Shown piece after piece: positions 1-7,921 of a stretch of DNA of 24,367 nt. Source of the DNA: JAJRZX01 sp964407495. GTDB taxonomy: Bacteria; Desulfobacterota; GWC2-55-46; JADFVP01. The notes under the pieces were generated by a model. It was not told the DNA's origin and made no database searches. It saw only the letters and a list, made by a program, of their open reading frames with translations. Each line of letters starts with the position of its first letter. Position 1 is the stretch's first letter. Made by a program: the position numbers and the translations under genes. Where the stretch lies: positions 1-24,367 of the forward strand of contig CAYOVP010000029.1 in assembly GCA_964407495.1 (NCBI GenBank). The letters are read 5' to 3'.

Positions 1-81
1 CTTCACGGCCCCTCCTTGCACCATCAGCCCCTCTTGCCCCCTTACCCCCTTGCTTTACGGCCTCTTTTGACCGAAACAGAT

Positions 82-110
82 ATTAGACATTAAAGAGATG
101 GTTTTGTCAA
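82..110 (-). promoter_or_regulatory. sigma70-type promoter downstream of dnaN
   Basis: Read on the minus strand there is a perfect -35 TTGACA (110-105), a 17-bp spacer and a -10 TCTAAT (87-82, five of six consensus bases). It begins about a dozen bases after the dnaN stop and points out of the left end of the window. It would give the next gene of the dnaA-dnaN group, not visible here, its own transcript. I see no gene in 1-122. Confidence 0.6.
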
Positions 111-122
111 GATAATTGAGAG

Positions 123-1238
123 TCAGAGTCTCATTGGCATGATGACGTAGGTGTAGTTGTCCGAGCCTTCAGGGCGCATTATTCCCGGGCTGAGTTGGTC
201 TTTCAGGCAGAAGACGACTTTTTCGTCATCGAGGGAGTCGAGAAGGTCGAGTATATAGACTGCGTTGAAGGCTATTTCGAGTTTTTCGTCTCCACCGGCT
301 TTACGTTCTATGTCTATCTCCACGGTGGCATCGCCTATTTCCTTGCTCGATGCGGTGAGTACGAGTTTTGAGTCTGAAAAGTTGAACCTTACGCATTTTA
401 TCCTGTCTTCAGAGAGAATAGAGACACGCTTGAGTGAACCAGAGAGTTCTGCCCTTTGGGCGCAGATGAGTTTGTCGTTGCCCTCGGGTATTACACGTTT
501 ATAATCAGGGAACTCTCCCTCGAGGAGTCTGATATTCATGGAGACGTCTTTTTTACGGACAATGAGCGACTTTCCGGCAACCCCCATGGAAAAGTCTTCA
601 TCTCCATCTTCCTCGAGGAGTTTACGCAGTTCCATAACGCCCTTTCTTGGCAGTAGGGCTGTGTTTGATTCATTCAGTTCGAGTTCATAGTCTTTTTCTA
701 TGACAGCGAGCCTGTGGCCGTCGGTAGCCACCATTCTTACCTTTCCATCTTCCTTTTCGAGTAGAAAGCCGTTTATATTGTATCTTGTCTCGTCTGTAGA
801 TACTGCAAAGGCTGTTCTGTCTATCATTTCCTTCAGAGTATCTGCCTTGACGGCATGGAGGTTTTCTCCGTCAAGAGAGGGGATTTCAGGAAAATTGGAA
901 CTTGGAAGCCCCATTACATTGAATCTTGATTTAGAGCCCATTATGGTGAGTTTGCTCTCCTCGGTGCAGGAGACACTGAGTTCGTCGTCTGGGAAGGCTT
1001 TGACGATCTCGAATAGTTTCCTGGCATTCACGGTTACAGAGCCCTCTTTTTTGAGCGATACAAGGGGGGCCTTGTCGCGAATGGAGACCTCGAGGTCTGT
1101 TGCCGTAATTTCTATCTTGTCGCCATGTAGGTTCAGGAGGAGGTTTGAGAGAATGGGCATGGTCGTTCTTTTTTCCACTATACCCTGTACCCTTGCTATG
1201 GGCCTCAGGAACTCAGATCTCTTTATAATGAAGTCCAT
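123..1238 (-). CDS. dnaN: DNA polymerase III sliding clamp (beta subunit)
   Basis: This is the beta clamp, the ring-shaped dimer that tethers DNA polymerase III and many partner proteins to DNA. At 371 residues it has the normal length for three clamp domains. The start is typical of the family: MDFIIKRSEFLRPIARVQGIVE followed by RTTMPILSNLLLNL (about residues 24-38). The internal ATDGHRLAV (about 171-179) and the C-terminal end with VIMPMRL (P-M-R/K-L is the usual clamp ending) support the call. The ATG is preceded by AGAGGGAG at about 7 nt. It lies downstream of dnaA on the same strand, the classical dnaA-dnaN order, but a 300-bp spacer separates them, so it may have its own promoter. A TATATT hexamer (1263-1258) is a possible -10 without a convincing -35. 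Intact; identity is secure. Confidence 0.97.
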   Translation of the reverse strand: MDFIIKRSEFLRPIARVQGIVEKRTTMPILSNLLLNLHGDKIEITATDLEVSIRDKAPLVSLKKEGSVTVNARKLFEIVKAFPDDELSVSCTEESKLTIMGSKSRFNVMGLPSSNFPEIPSLDGENLHAVKADTLKEMIDRTAFAVSTDETRYNINGFLLEKEDGKVRMVATDGHRLAVIEKDYELELNESNTALLPRKGVMELRKLLEEDGDEDFSMGVAGKSLIVRKKDVSMNIRLLEGEFPDYKRVIPEGNDKLICAQRAELSGSLKRVSILSEDRIKCVRFNFSDSKLVLTASSKEIGDATVEIDIERKAGGDEKLEIAFNAVYILDLLDSLDDEKVVFCLKDQLSPGIMRPEGSDNYTYVIMPMRL

Positions 1239-1546
1239 TTTTTCTCCCTCTGTTATTAATATATAAATCTCTTAGACGTAATGAGTAGTAGGCGCTGTGG
1301 ATACCTTGATAAGGTGCCAAGTATTTGGAATATTGGTAAAAACAGGGTTAGTACCCTGTTGATAACCCCTCATTTCTATTAACAGCACATGGTCTCTTAT
1401 TCCAGATCCAAGGCCAAGGTCTCTTTTTCTTCAGGTCTTTCAACAGGAACTCAACACCCATTCCTGGCGTAAAAAAAACCGTTTCTCATGTCTATGAGAG
1501 AAGGGTTATTCCACTCTTTTCCTTTTGCTCCCGCTGTAATCCCTGG
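1239..1546. other. dnaA-dnaN intergenic region, possible part of oriC
   Basis: This 308-bp gap carries no gene. It contains two one-mismatch DnaA boxes: TGTGGATAC at 1296-1304 and TGTTGATAA at 1357-1365 (consensus TGTGGATAA). The second abuts a small inverted repeat, CAGGGT/ACCCTG, at 1343-1358. The stretch is more AT-rich than the genes around it. In many bacteria oriC is in this gap or just upstream of dnaA. The better boxes here are upstream of dnaA, so this may be one half of a bipartite origin. Origin function is inference. Confidence 0.45.
1471..1499 (-). terminator. weak candidate terminator after dnaA
   Basis: Read on the minus strand, a 6-bp stem (TCTCAT, 4-nt loop, ATGAGA; 1499-1484) is followed after 5 nt by eight T residues (1478-1471). 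It lies about 50 bp past the dnaA stop. The stem is short and AT-rich, and the T tract is offset, so this is a weak call. Confidence 0.3.
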
Positions 1547-2905
1547 TCATCCCTCCTTGATATCGAGTTCTTTCTTGAGTTTTCTTATGGAGCCCCTGAG
1601 TTCCGGGTTGTCCTTCAGTGCGCCTTCTATTTTTTTAACGGCGTGTATTGCTGTGGAGTGATCTTTTTTTCCAAAGGCCGCGCCTATTTCAGGAAAGGAG
1701 AAGTTCCCGTATTTTCTGGAAATGAACATTGCAACCTGGCGTGGCAGAGTGACAGCCCTGTGACGGCTTCTTGACTTCAGGTCCGAGGTCTTTATGTTGT
1801 AGAAGGCGGCTACTGTCTTCTGGATTTCATCTATGGAGAGGAAGCGTTCTTCTGTCTCACGGAGGAGGTTCTTCAGGGCCTCTTTGCTCATTTCGAGGGT
1901 TATGGGCTGGTTGGTGAGGCTCGATACTGCAATGACCCTGTTGAGAAAGCCCTCGAGTTCGCGGATGTTTGAGCCGCTGACAGAGGCGAGCCAATCGGCC
2001 ACGTCGTCTGGGAGTGTCTGTCCTTCGTCTGCCGCCTTTTTCTTGAGTATGGCTATTTTCGTCTCTATATCCGGCGGCTGGATGTCGGCCACGAGTCCCC
2101 ACTCGAACCTGCTTCTGAGCCTCTCTTCGAGGCCGGTGATTTCCTTTGGGAAACAGTCGCTGGTGACCACTATCTGCTTGTTCTTTTCATGGAGGGCGTT
2201 GAAGGTGTGGAAGAACTCTTCCTGCGTGCGCTCCTTTCCGGCCCAGAACTGAATATCGTCTATGAGGAGTACGTCCACGTTTCTGAACTTTCCGCGAAAC
2301 TCCATCATCTTCTGTCTGCTTATGTAACTAATGAAGTTGTTCATGAAGCGCTCGGAGGTATAGTAGCAGACCCTTGCAGAGGGGTTGTCGCGGTAGATCC
2401 TGTTGCCTATGGCCTGAAGGAGGTGTGTCTTGCCAAGGCCCACACCACCATAAATAAAGAGGGGGTTGTACTTGCTGGAACGCCTTGTGGCAACTGCTGT
2501 GCAGGCGGCATGGGCAAACTCATTGGCCTTTCCTATGATGAAGTTCTCGAAGGTATAACGGGGATTCAGCCCCGGCAGGGGCGCTGTCTTTGTCTTTTTT
2601 CTCGTCTTTTCCCTTGGGGCCGTCTTTTTTGTTCTTTTTGAGGCCTTTTCTGCCTCGACCTCGTCGAGGGTCCAGCGGATCTTGAAGTCCTTTCCCGTGG
2701 TGCGCCTAAGGACCTCCTGGATAAGGGGCATGTAGTGTTCCTTTATCCATTCGAGAAAGAACCTGTTTGGCACGGAGAGGGTGAGAGAGCCCTGTGCCTC
2801 GCCGGGCAGGACCCTTACTGGGCGGAACCAGGTGGAGAAGTGCTGGGAACTTACGTGCCTGGCTATTCCATCGAGACATTCTTTCCAGAGAGATTCAGCG
2901 TCCAT
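1547..2905 (-). CDS. dnaA: chromosomal replication initiator DnaA
   Basis: DnaA is an AAA+ ATPase that binds DnaA boxes, melts oriC and loads the replicative helicase. From the chosen ATG the protein has 452 residues. Domain I comes first (MDAESLWKECLDGIARHV). A lysine-rich linker follows at about 88-108. The ATPase core has Walker A GGVGLGKTH (about 153-161), Walker B LLIDD (about 213-217) and the arginine-finger segment RLRSRFEW. The C-terminal DNA-binding helix carries the signature KDHSTAIHA (about 414-422). The frame stays open 17 codons further to a GTG at 2956. I reject that start because it lies inside a DnaA box, has no ribosome site and adds residues before the conserved domain I start. 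The ATG chosen also has only a weak GGA upstream. Two DnaA boxes in the leader suggest autoregulation. Confidence 0.97.
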   Translation of the reverse strand: MDAESLWKECLDGIARHVSSQHFSTWFRPVRVLPGEAQGSLTLSVPNRFFLEWIKEHYMPLIQEVLRRTTGKDFKIRWTLDEVEAEKASKRTKKTAPREKTRKKTKTAPLPGLNPRYTFENFIIGKANEFAHAACTAVATRRSSKYNPLFIYGGVGLGKTHLLQAIGNRIYRDNPSARVCYYTSERFMNNFISYISRQKMMEFRGKFRNVDVLLIDDIQFWAGKERTQEEFFHTFNALHEKNKQIVVTSDCFPKEITGLEERLRSRFEWGLVADIQPPDIETKIAILKKKAADEGQTLPDDVADWLASVSGSNIRELEGFLNRVIAVSSLTNQPITLEMSKEALKNLLRETEERFLSIDEIQKTVAAFYNIKTSDLKSRSRHRAVTLPRQVAMFISRKYGNFSFPEIGAAFGKKDHSTAIHAVKKIEGALKDNPELRGSIRKLKKELDIKEG

Positions 2906-2936
2906 AGTTCCAGGTACGGATAAAGACGGGAAAAGG

Positions 2937-2957
2937 TTATTCACAGATTTATCCACA
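2937..2957. promoter_or_regulatory. pair of DnaA boxes
   Basis: TTATTCACA (2937-2945) and the perfect consensus TTATCCACA (2949-2957) are spaced 12 bp start to start. They lie between the dnaA promoter and the dnaA start codon, a position suited both to origin recognition and to repression of dnaA by its own product. Confidence 0.7.
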
Positions 2958-2991
2958 AGTGTTAATAAGATTTGTAAGGGGAATTGTTGCC

Positions 2992-3020
2992 ACTTTACCA
3001 GAGAAGAAATCTATTTTCAA
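2992..3020 (-). promoter_or_regulatory. probable dnaA promoter
   Basis: On the minus strand there is a -35 TTGAAA (3020-3015), a 17-bp spacer and a -10 TAAAGT (2997-2992). The predicted transcript starts near 2985 and has a leader of about 80 nt containing both DnaA boxes. The -35 matches five of six and the -10 four of six consensus bases. Confidence 0.5.
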
Positions 3021-3129
3021 GGTTTTTTAAGAGAAAAAGAGAACTATTTCTAACCCCTTGATTTTGAAGTGTTTTGTGTGGGGGAGGATCATTGGGGTCC
3101 TCTGCGGAAGTTGCTCGAGGGGATGGTCT

Positions 3130-4410
3130 TCAGGGGTAGAACCCCCGCATCCTTATGGCCTCTGCGACCCTTTTCACACCAAGGATCGTGGCCGCTGTGC
3201 GCAGGTCCGTGGACTTGTCCAGAGCGATATCCACTACCTCTTTATAGGCCTTTGTCATGATGTGTTTGAGTTTTCTCTTTATCTCCGAGGTCTTCCAGAG
3301 AAGGCGCTGCATTCCCTGGAGCCACTCGAAGTAGGAGACCACCACACCTCCGGCGTTGGCGAGGATATCGGGAATTATTACCACTCCTCTTTCGAGGAGG
3401 ACCTTCTCAGCCTCTGATGTGACGGGTCCGTTTGCGCCCTCTGCGATGAAGCGGGTCTTCAGGTTCTTGACGTTCTTGGCGTTTATCTGTCCGCAGATGG
3501 CCGCTGGTATGAGGAGGTCTGATTCTTTTGTGAGGAGTTCGTCGATCGTGAGGTCTTCTGCCTCCTTGAACCCCGAGAGCCCGCCAGAGTCTTCCTTGTG
3601 CCGCGAGACAGCGGTCACATCAAGGCCGCTGGCGTTGTAGATGGCCCCGCGAGAGTCTGCAAGTCCCACTATTGTGGCCCCGAGGAGGTGGAGGAGCCTT
3701 GCGGCATGGGCCCCCACGTTTCCGAACCCCAGGACTACTGTTCTAAGTCCTTCTACACAGACGCCCCTTTGTTTGAGGGCCTCGAGCGTTGTTATGACCA
3801 GGCCCTCGGAGGTGGCTGTCATGCGCCCCTTGGAGCCGCCAAGGGAGACGGGTTTACCTGTGACGACCTCTGGCACTGTAAACCCCTTCATCATGGAGAA
3901 GGTATCCATGATCCAGGCCATTACCTGTTCATCTGTGTACATATCAGGGGCGGGGATGTCTTTTTCCGGGCCTATGAGGGGGAATAGTTCATAAGTGAAG
4001 CGCCTGGTAAGGCGTTCTTTTTCGCCCAGCGAGAGGGCCCTTGCGTCGCAGTCCACACCGCCTTTTGCTCCGCCAAAGGGTATATCCACAACAGCGCACT
4101 TCCAGGTCATGAGTGCGGCAAGGGCTGTTACCTCGTCGAGTGTTATGCCCGGGTGATAGCGTATGCCTCCCTTGCCAGGGCCGCGCGACATGTCGTACTG
4201 GACGCGGTAACCAGAGAAGAAGCACATTCTGCCGTCGTCCATCCTTACGGGTATGCTGACGCGCAGGGACCTGGCTGGTTTACAGAGGCGTTTGTAGACC
4301 CCCTCTGGGAGGTTGAGGAACCGGTTTGCCCGCTCCACGGCACCGAGGGCCTGGCTGAAGTAGGCAGGCCTTTTCTCTCTCGTCTGCGTCTCTGCGCTTT
4401 TCTTGGCCAT
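3130..4410 (-). CDS. gdhA: Glu/Leu/Phe/Val dehydrogenase, probably glutamate dehydrogenase
   Basis: This amino-acid dehydrogenase interconverts glutamate and 2-oxoglutarate plus ammonium, or a branched-chain or aromatic amino acid in some relatives. At 426 residues it fits the short hexameric class. The substrate domain shows GPGKGGIRYHP, the catalytic-lysine segment FGGAKGGV, and PAPDMYTDE. The NAD(P) domain shows GFGNVG, and AEGANGP follows later. The frame runs open for 77 more codons to 4641, but that extension has no homology-like content, includes a hairpin repeat and contains a perfect promoter. The ATG at 4410 follows AAAGGGG at a good distance and is chosen. The gene lies after glnE, so the pair is a nitrogen-assimilation neighbourhood. 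Glutamate is the likeliest substrate; leucine or valine specificity cannot be excluded. Confidence 0.9.
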   Translation of the reverse strand: MAKKSAETQTREKRPAYFSQALGAVERANRFLNLPEGVYKRLCKPARSLRVSIPVRMDDGRMCFFSGYRVQYDMSRGPGKGGIRYHPGITLDEVTALAALMTWKCAVVDIPFGGAKGGVDCDARALSLGEKERLTRRFTYELFPLIGPEKDIPAPDMYTDEQVMAWIMDTFSMMKGFTVPEVVTGKPVSLGGSKGRMTATSEGLVITTLEALKQRGVCVEGLRTVVLGFGNVGAHAARLLHLLGATIVGLADSRGAIYNASGLDVTAVSRHKEDSGGLSGFKEAEDLTIDELLTKESDLLIPAAICGQINAKNVKNLKTRFIAEGANGPVTSEAEKVLLERGVVIIPDILANAGGVVVSYFEWLQGMQRLLWKTSEIKRKLKHIMTKAYKEVVDIALDKSTDLRTAATILGVKRVAEAIRMRGFYP

Positions 4411-4459
4411 GGGCCGGCCCCTTTCTTGGTCTTGTGTACAGGATTTTTCGTGTGGCTTA

Positions 4460-4488
4460 ATTAAAGGCCAAAGTCTCTCTTTTGTCAA
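4460..4488 (-). promoter_or_regulatory. sigma70-type promoter of gdhA
   Basis: On the minus strand there is a perfect -35 TTGACA (4488-4483), a 17-bp spacer and a -10 TTTAAT (4465-4460, five of six). It predicts a start near 4453 and a leader of about 43 nt. Its position rules out translation from the upstream ATG at 4641 on this transcript. Confidence 0.7.
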
Positions 4489-4553
4489 GACAGGTCTTTG
4501 TCGGGGAAGCCGGCGGGGCGGTGTGAGAGGCAGGGGGGCGGTGAGGGTGCATA

Positions 4554-4607
4554 CAGGTTTTCTTTGCTCCACCTTCTTTTTTCCAAAAGAAAAAAGTAGA
4601 GAGTTCT
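4554..4607 (+). repeat. hairpin repeat family 1, degenerate copy (between glnE and gdhA)
   Basis: The family flank GGTTTTCTTTG (4556-4566) is followed by CTCC and a hairpin with arms TTCTTTT (4574-4580) and AAAAGAA (4585-4591) around loop TTCC. The outer stem has decayed, although CTC and GAG still mark its base. The copy lies upstream of the gdhA promoter, in the glnE-gdhA gap. Confidence 0.6.
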
Positions 4608-4637
4608 TCTCTTCTTCGTCCACTCTTTTCCGTTTTT

Positions 4638-7600
4638 TCATTCTTTCTCGTTCAAGAGGGTTTCAAGTGTTTTCAGGAAGACCTCCCTAACTCTTTTCGT
4701 CTTTTTCTCATAGTCTTCAAGGAGTTTTGCTCCTGGGTCGGAGCCCTTGTAGTTGAGGGCCCGTGCCAGTGGAGTAAGGGCCTCACTGTCTCTTGGTATG
4801 AAGGTCTCGGGCCTGTCCCGCGAGATTCTCTCGGCCATCTCTATGCGGCGCAGAAATGCATGGGCCTCTTCGAGGAAGGAGCCTTCTTCGTGTCCCAGGT
4901 GTCGGGCCTCTCTCAGGGCGCGGAGCGCCGGGATGGTTGCGGGCTGGCGGAGTTCGGGCTCAGCGCCGGCGTAGCGGAGTTCCAAGGCCTGGACGAGGAA
5001 CTCTATGTCAACGATACCTCCGCGGCCTGTCTTGAAGTTGTATCTGTTCCTGTTCTCAGGCCCTACTTCTGCCTCCATGCGTCTTCTCATGGCAAGGAGA
5101 TCTTTCACCTCCTCTGGCGCAAGAGGTCTTCTGAAGACAATATCCCTGACTTCGTTTACCACCCTCTGACCCATGGACCTCTCTCCTGCCACACACCTTG
5201 CCCGGACAAAGGCCTGTCGTTCCCAGAGCGCGGTCTTGGTGGCATGGTATTTGAGGAGCGAAGAGGCACTGACCACAAGGGGTCCCGAACTTCCCGAGGG
5301 TCGAAGGCGCGTATCAATGCTGAAGACAGAGCCCTCTCTTGTTCGTATGGTCATGGCGCTGATTATCCGCTGTGAGAGGCGGACGAAGTACTCGAGCAGG
5401 TCTGGGTCCTCGTCTTCGCCACGGCCGGCATCATAAACAAAGATTATATCGAGGTCCGAGCCATACCCGAGTTCGCGGGCGCCGAGTTTCCCGAGACCAA
5501 TTATGGCAAAGGAGGCGCCCTCTGGTTCAGGGTGTCTCTCGATCACCTCGGAGCGGGCCGTAGTGATGGCTGTATCGAGGGCCGCCTCGGCAAGATCTGT
5601 CATCTGCTCCGAGACCTCTACATGCCCTATGGCGCCTGAGACGTGGTTGAGCCCGATGCGGAGCACCTCTGCGTTGCGGACGCGGCGCATGGCGTCGAGC
5701 CTGGTCTCGAGGTCTGCCGAGCCATCTATAACCTCTTTATTGAACTCTTTGGAGAAGTCTTTTTTCGTCTTTACTGGTTGCGAGAGGCCTGGCAGGAGGA
5801 GGATATCGATGTCCTCGGGGCGTTCGATGATACCGTTTGAGAGGAATTCGCTCGTGCCGAAGATGTAGATGAGGACCTCTGCGGCGCCCGGGTTCTCGGA
5901 AAGCAGGGCGTACTGGGCGGTCCTGGCGCCAGCGCTCGAGACAAAGCGTTCGAGGTTTGCAAGGGCCATGTCAGGGTCTGGCGAGGCGAGAATCTTGGAG
6001 AGGAGAAAAGGGGCCGTGCTTTCGAAGAGTTCTCTTGCCCTGGCGCTCGTGCGTCTGAGCCCTGGAGGGCCTTTTCTCAGGAGTTCGAGTTTTCGTAGCG
6101 CAGTGGCATCGTCCCTGAAGCCCATCTCGCGGAGAATGGCCCTCTGCTCGTCCTCACTCGTCTCTGGTGCAAAGAGGAGGAGAACCCTCTTGTCTATCTT
6201 ACTGACGTCGGCCCTGTCCCTGTAGAAGAGCCCCCTGTAGACTTGGTGGACGATCTCTCTTTTGTGGTAGAGTTCATGCATCAGACCGCCTGCATCCTTG
6301 AACCCCATCATCCGGGCTATGCGCTGTACCTGGTCTTTGTCTGCAGGGAGGGTATGTGTCTGCCTGTCCTCTATTATCTGGAGACGGTGTTCGAGGTTAC
6401 GGAGAAAGACATAGGCACCCTTGAGGGCGCGGGCGTCTTTTTCTTTCATGTATCCGCGCCTCGCCAGGGCCTCCAGCGCGGCCATTGTGGGGCGTACGCG
6501 AACCTCGGGGTCTTTTCCACCGTGTATGAGTTGGAGCGTCTGGGCAAGGAACTCTATCTCTCGTATGCCCCCTCTACCGAGTTTTACATTGAAACCCTTG
6601 CCAGGAGCATGGGCGCGGCGCGCCATGGCAAGGTCTATCTTCTCCTTCATGGTCTTGATTTCCTCGATGGCCCTGAAATCGAGGTATCTTCTGTACACAA
6701 AGGGTCTTATCATCTCCAAGAAGGCCTTTCCAGCGGACCTGTCTCCTGCAACGCAGAGGGCCTTTATCATAGCCGCGCGTTCCCAGTCCCGGCCCAGGGT
6801 CTCGTAGTATATCTCCGCCCCCCTGAGAGACTGTACAAGGGGGCCTGACCTGCCGCCAGGCCTGAGATCGAGGTCTATGCGGAAGACGATGCCATGGGCG
6901 GTCTTCTGGGAGATGAGGGAGTTCACTCGCCTTGCCAGACGGGTGTAGAACTCGGAGTGGGCCATGGGCAGGTCCATCTTGAGGGCCTCGTCGTATACGT
7001 ACATGATGTCTATGTCAGAGGAGTAGTTGAGTTCTCCTGCGCCGAGCTTGCCAAGGCCTATTATGGAGAGGCCGCAGGCAGAGGGCTCGGTGGGCAGGAG
7101 GCATGCCTCCTCGCCGAGGCGGTCCCTCTCATGGATGAGCGCCGCCTCCAGTGCCGCATCGAGCATGGCTGCGGCCAGGGCCGAGAGTTCTGCTGTTGTC
7201 TCCTCCATGGAGGCAAGCCCAAGGAGGTCTCTGCACCCGAGGCGGAGAAACTCGGCCTGGCGGTACAGTCGGAGGGTTTTTTGTGCTTCCCCGGCAAGGT
7301 CTTCCACCTTGGGGCCAAGGAGCGCATGTCTCAACTCGCGGAGAAAGAGGTCTTCTGTCTTTGTCTCCAAGAGGCCGCGCCTGGCAAAGAGCCAGTCCAG
7401 GAGTTCGGGTCTCGAGGACAGGAGCCCCCTCAGGAAGGGCGAGGCACCGAGGATGAAGACAAGGTTCTCGAGGGCAGAGGTCTCGCGCGCGAGTCTGAGG
7501 AGGATTTCCCTCTGCGCAGTAGCCTCGAGGAGCGCCGCAACTCCGTTGAGGGCCTCTACAGGAGAGGGCGAGGCCGAGGCAGAGGATAGTATGGCCCCTG

Positions 7601-7739
7601 CCTTTGAGGCAAGGGGCGAGGCCTTCAGGGAGTGGAGGGCGAGGGCCGCGGCCCCTGGGTCGGAAAAGCCCATTGCAAGGAGGTCCTCCCTCTCTTCCTG
7701 GCGTGTCGTGGTCTTGGGTCCTGGAGGGGTCTTGCCCAT
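4638..7739 (-). CDS. glnE: bifunctional glutamine synthetase adenylyltransferase/adenylyl-removing enzyme
   Basis: GlnE attaches AMP to glutamine synthetase, and removes it, to tune ammonium assimilation to nitrogen status, normally under PII control. The 1033-residue length fits the two-headed enzyme. Each half has a nucleotidyltransferase motif: GLGKLGAGELNYSSDIDI near residue 226 (adenylyl-removing half) and GLGKLGARELGYGSDLDI near residue 746 (adenylylating half), both with G-S-D-x-D metal-binding residues intact. GGIREIEFL and GGIVDIEFL occur once per half, as expected for the duplicated domain. The first ATG has little ribosome site. A second ATG 22 codons on (7673) has a GGGAGG-like site somewhat far upstream, so either may be used. 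Glutamine synthetase itself is not in the window. Confidence 0.95.
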   Translation of the reverse strand: MGKTPPGPKTTTRQEEREDLLAMGFSDPGAAALALHSLKASPLASKAGAILSSASASPSPVEALNGVAALLEATAQREILLRLARETSALENLVFILGASPFLRGLLSSRPELLDWLFARRGLLETKTEDLFLRELRHALLGPKVEDLAGEAQKTLRLYRQAEFLRLGCRDLLGLASMEETTAELSALAAAMLDAALEAALIHERDRLGEEACLLPTEPSACGLSIIGLGKLGAGELNYSSDIDIMYVYDEALKMDLPMAHSEFYTRLARRVNSLISQKTAHGIVFRIDLDLRPGGRSGPLVQSLRGAEIYYETLGRDWERAAMIKALCVAGDRSAGKAFLEMIRPFVYRRYLDFRAIEEIKTMKEKIDLAMARRAHAPGKGFNVKLGRGGIREIEFLAQTLQLIHGGKDPEVRVRPTMAALEALARRGYMKEKDARALKGAYVFLRNLEHRLQIIEDRQTHTLPADKDQVQRIARMMGFKDAGGLMHELYHKREIVHQVYRGLFYRDRADVSKIDKRVLLLFAPETSEDEQRAILREMGFRDDATALRKLELLRKGPPGLRRTSARARELFESTAPFLLSKILASPDPDMALANLERFVSSAGARTAQYALLSENPGAAEVLIYIFGTSEFLSNGIIERPEDIDILLLPGLSQPVKTKKDFSKEFNKEVIDGSADLETRLDAMRRVRNAEVLRIGLNHVSGAIGHVEVSEQMTDLAEAALDTAITTARSEVIERHPEPEGASFAIIGLGKLGARELGYGSDLDIIFVYDAGRGEDEDPDLLEYFVRLSQRIISAMTIRTREGSVFSIDTRLRPSGSSGPLVVSASSLLKYHATKTALWERQAFVRARCVAGERSMGQRVVNEVRDIVFRRPLAPEEVKDLLAMRRRMEAEVGPENRNRYNFKTGRGGIVDIEFLVQALELRYAGAEPELRQPATIPALRALREARHLGHEEGSFLEEAHAFLRRIEMAERISRDRPETFIPRDSEALTPLARALNYKGSDPGAKLLEDYEKKTKRVREVFLKTLETLLNEKE

Positions 7740-7921
7740 CTGGAGATGATAGCACAGGGCCTACTGAGTGAGTAGGGTTTTTCTGGAGTCAGGGGTGAGG
7801 AGGGGGTGGTGGTAGCGGCAGGTCGATCTCGTCGGGCAGTGGTACCGCCGTAACAACCGAGTTGACTCTTTTTTTTGGGGGGTGCAGGCTAAGGATATCC
7901 TTTCTTGGCCCTCCTCCGGGT

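Larger units (their letters stand above)
2906..3129. other. dnaA leader and candidate oriC with DnaA boxes
   Basis: This gene-free stretch between gdhA and dnaA holds a perfect DnaA box TTATCCACA (2949-2957). Three bases away is a one-mismatch box TTATTCACA (2937-2945) in the same orientation. A weaker TTATCCGTA-like site (reverse strand) is at 2914-2922. An AT-rich tract (about 3008-3053, with runs of T and A) lies beside them and could be a duplex-unwinding element. The dnaA promoter is also here. Boxes plus an AT-rich tract next to dnaA is the normal oriC architecture; function is inferred. Confidence 0.55.

Noticed and set aside
2906..2956. GTG start of dnaA 17 codons upstream
   Set aside because: The extension is encoded by the two DnaA boxes and has no ribosome site; the conserved domain I begins at the ATG at 2905.
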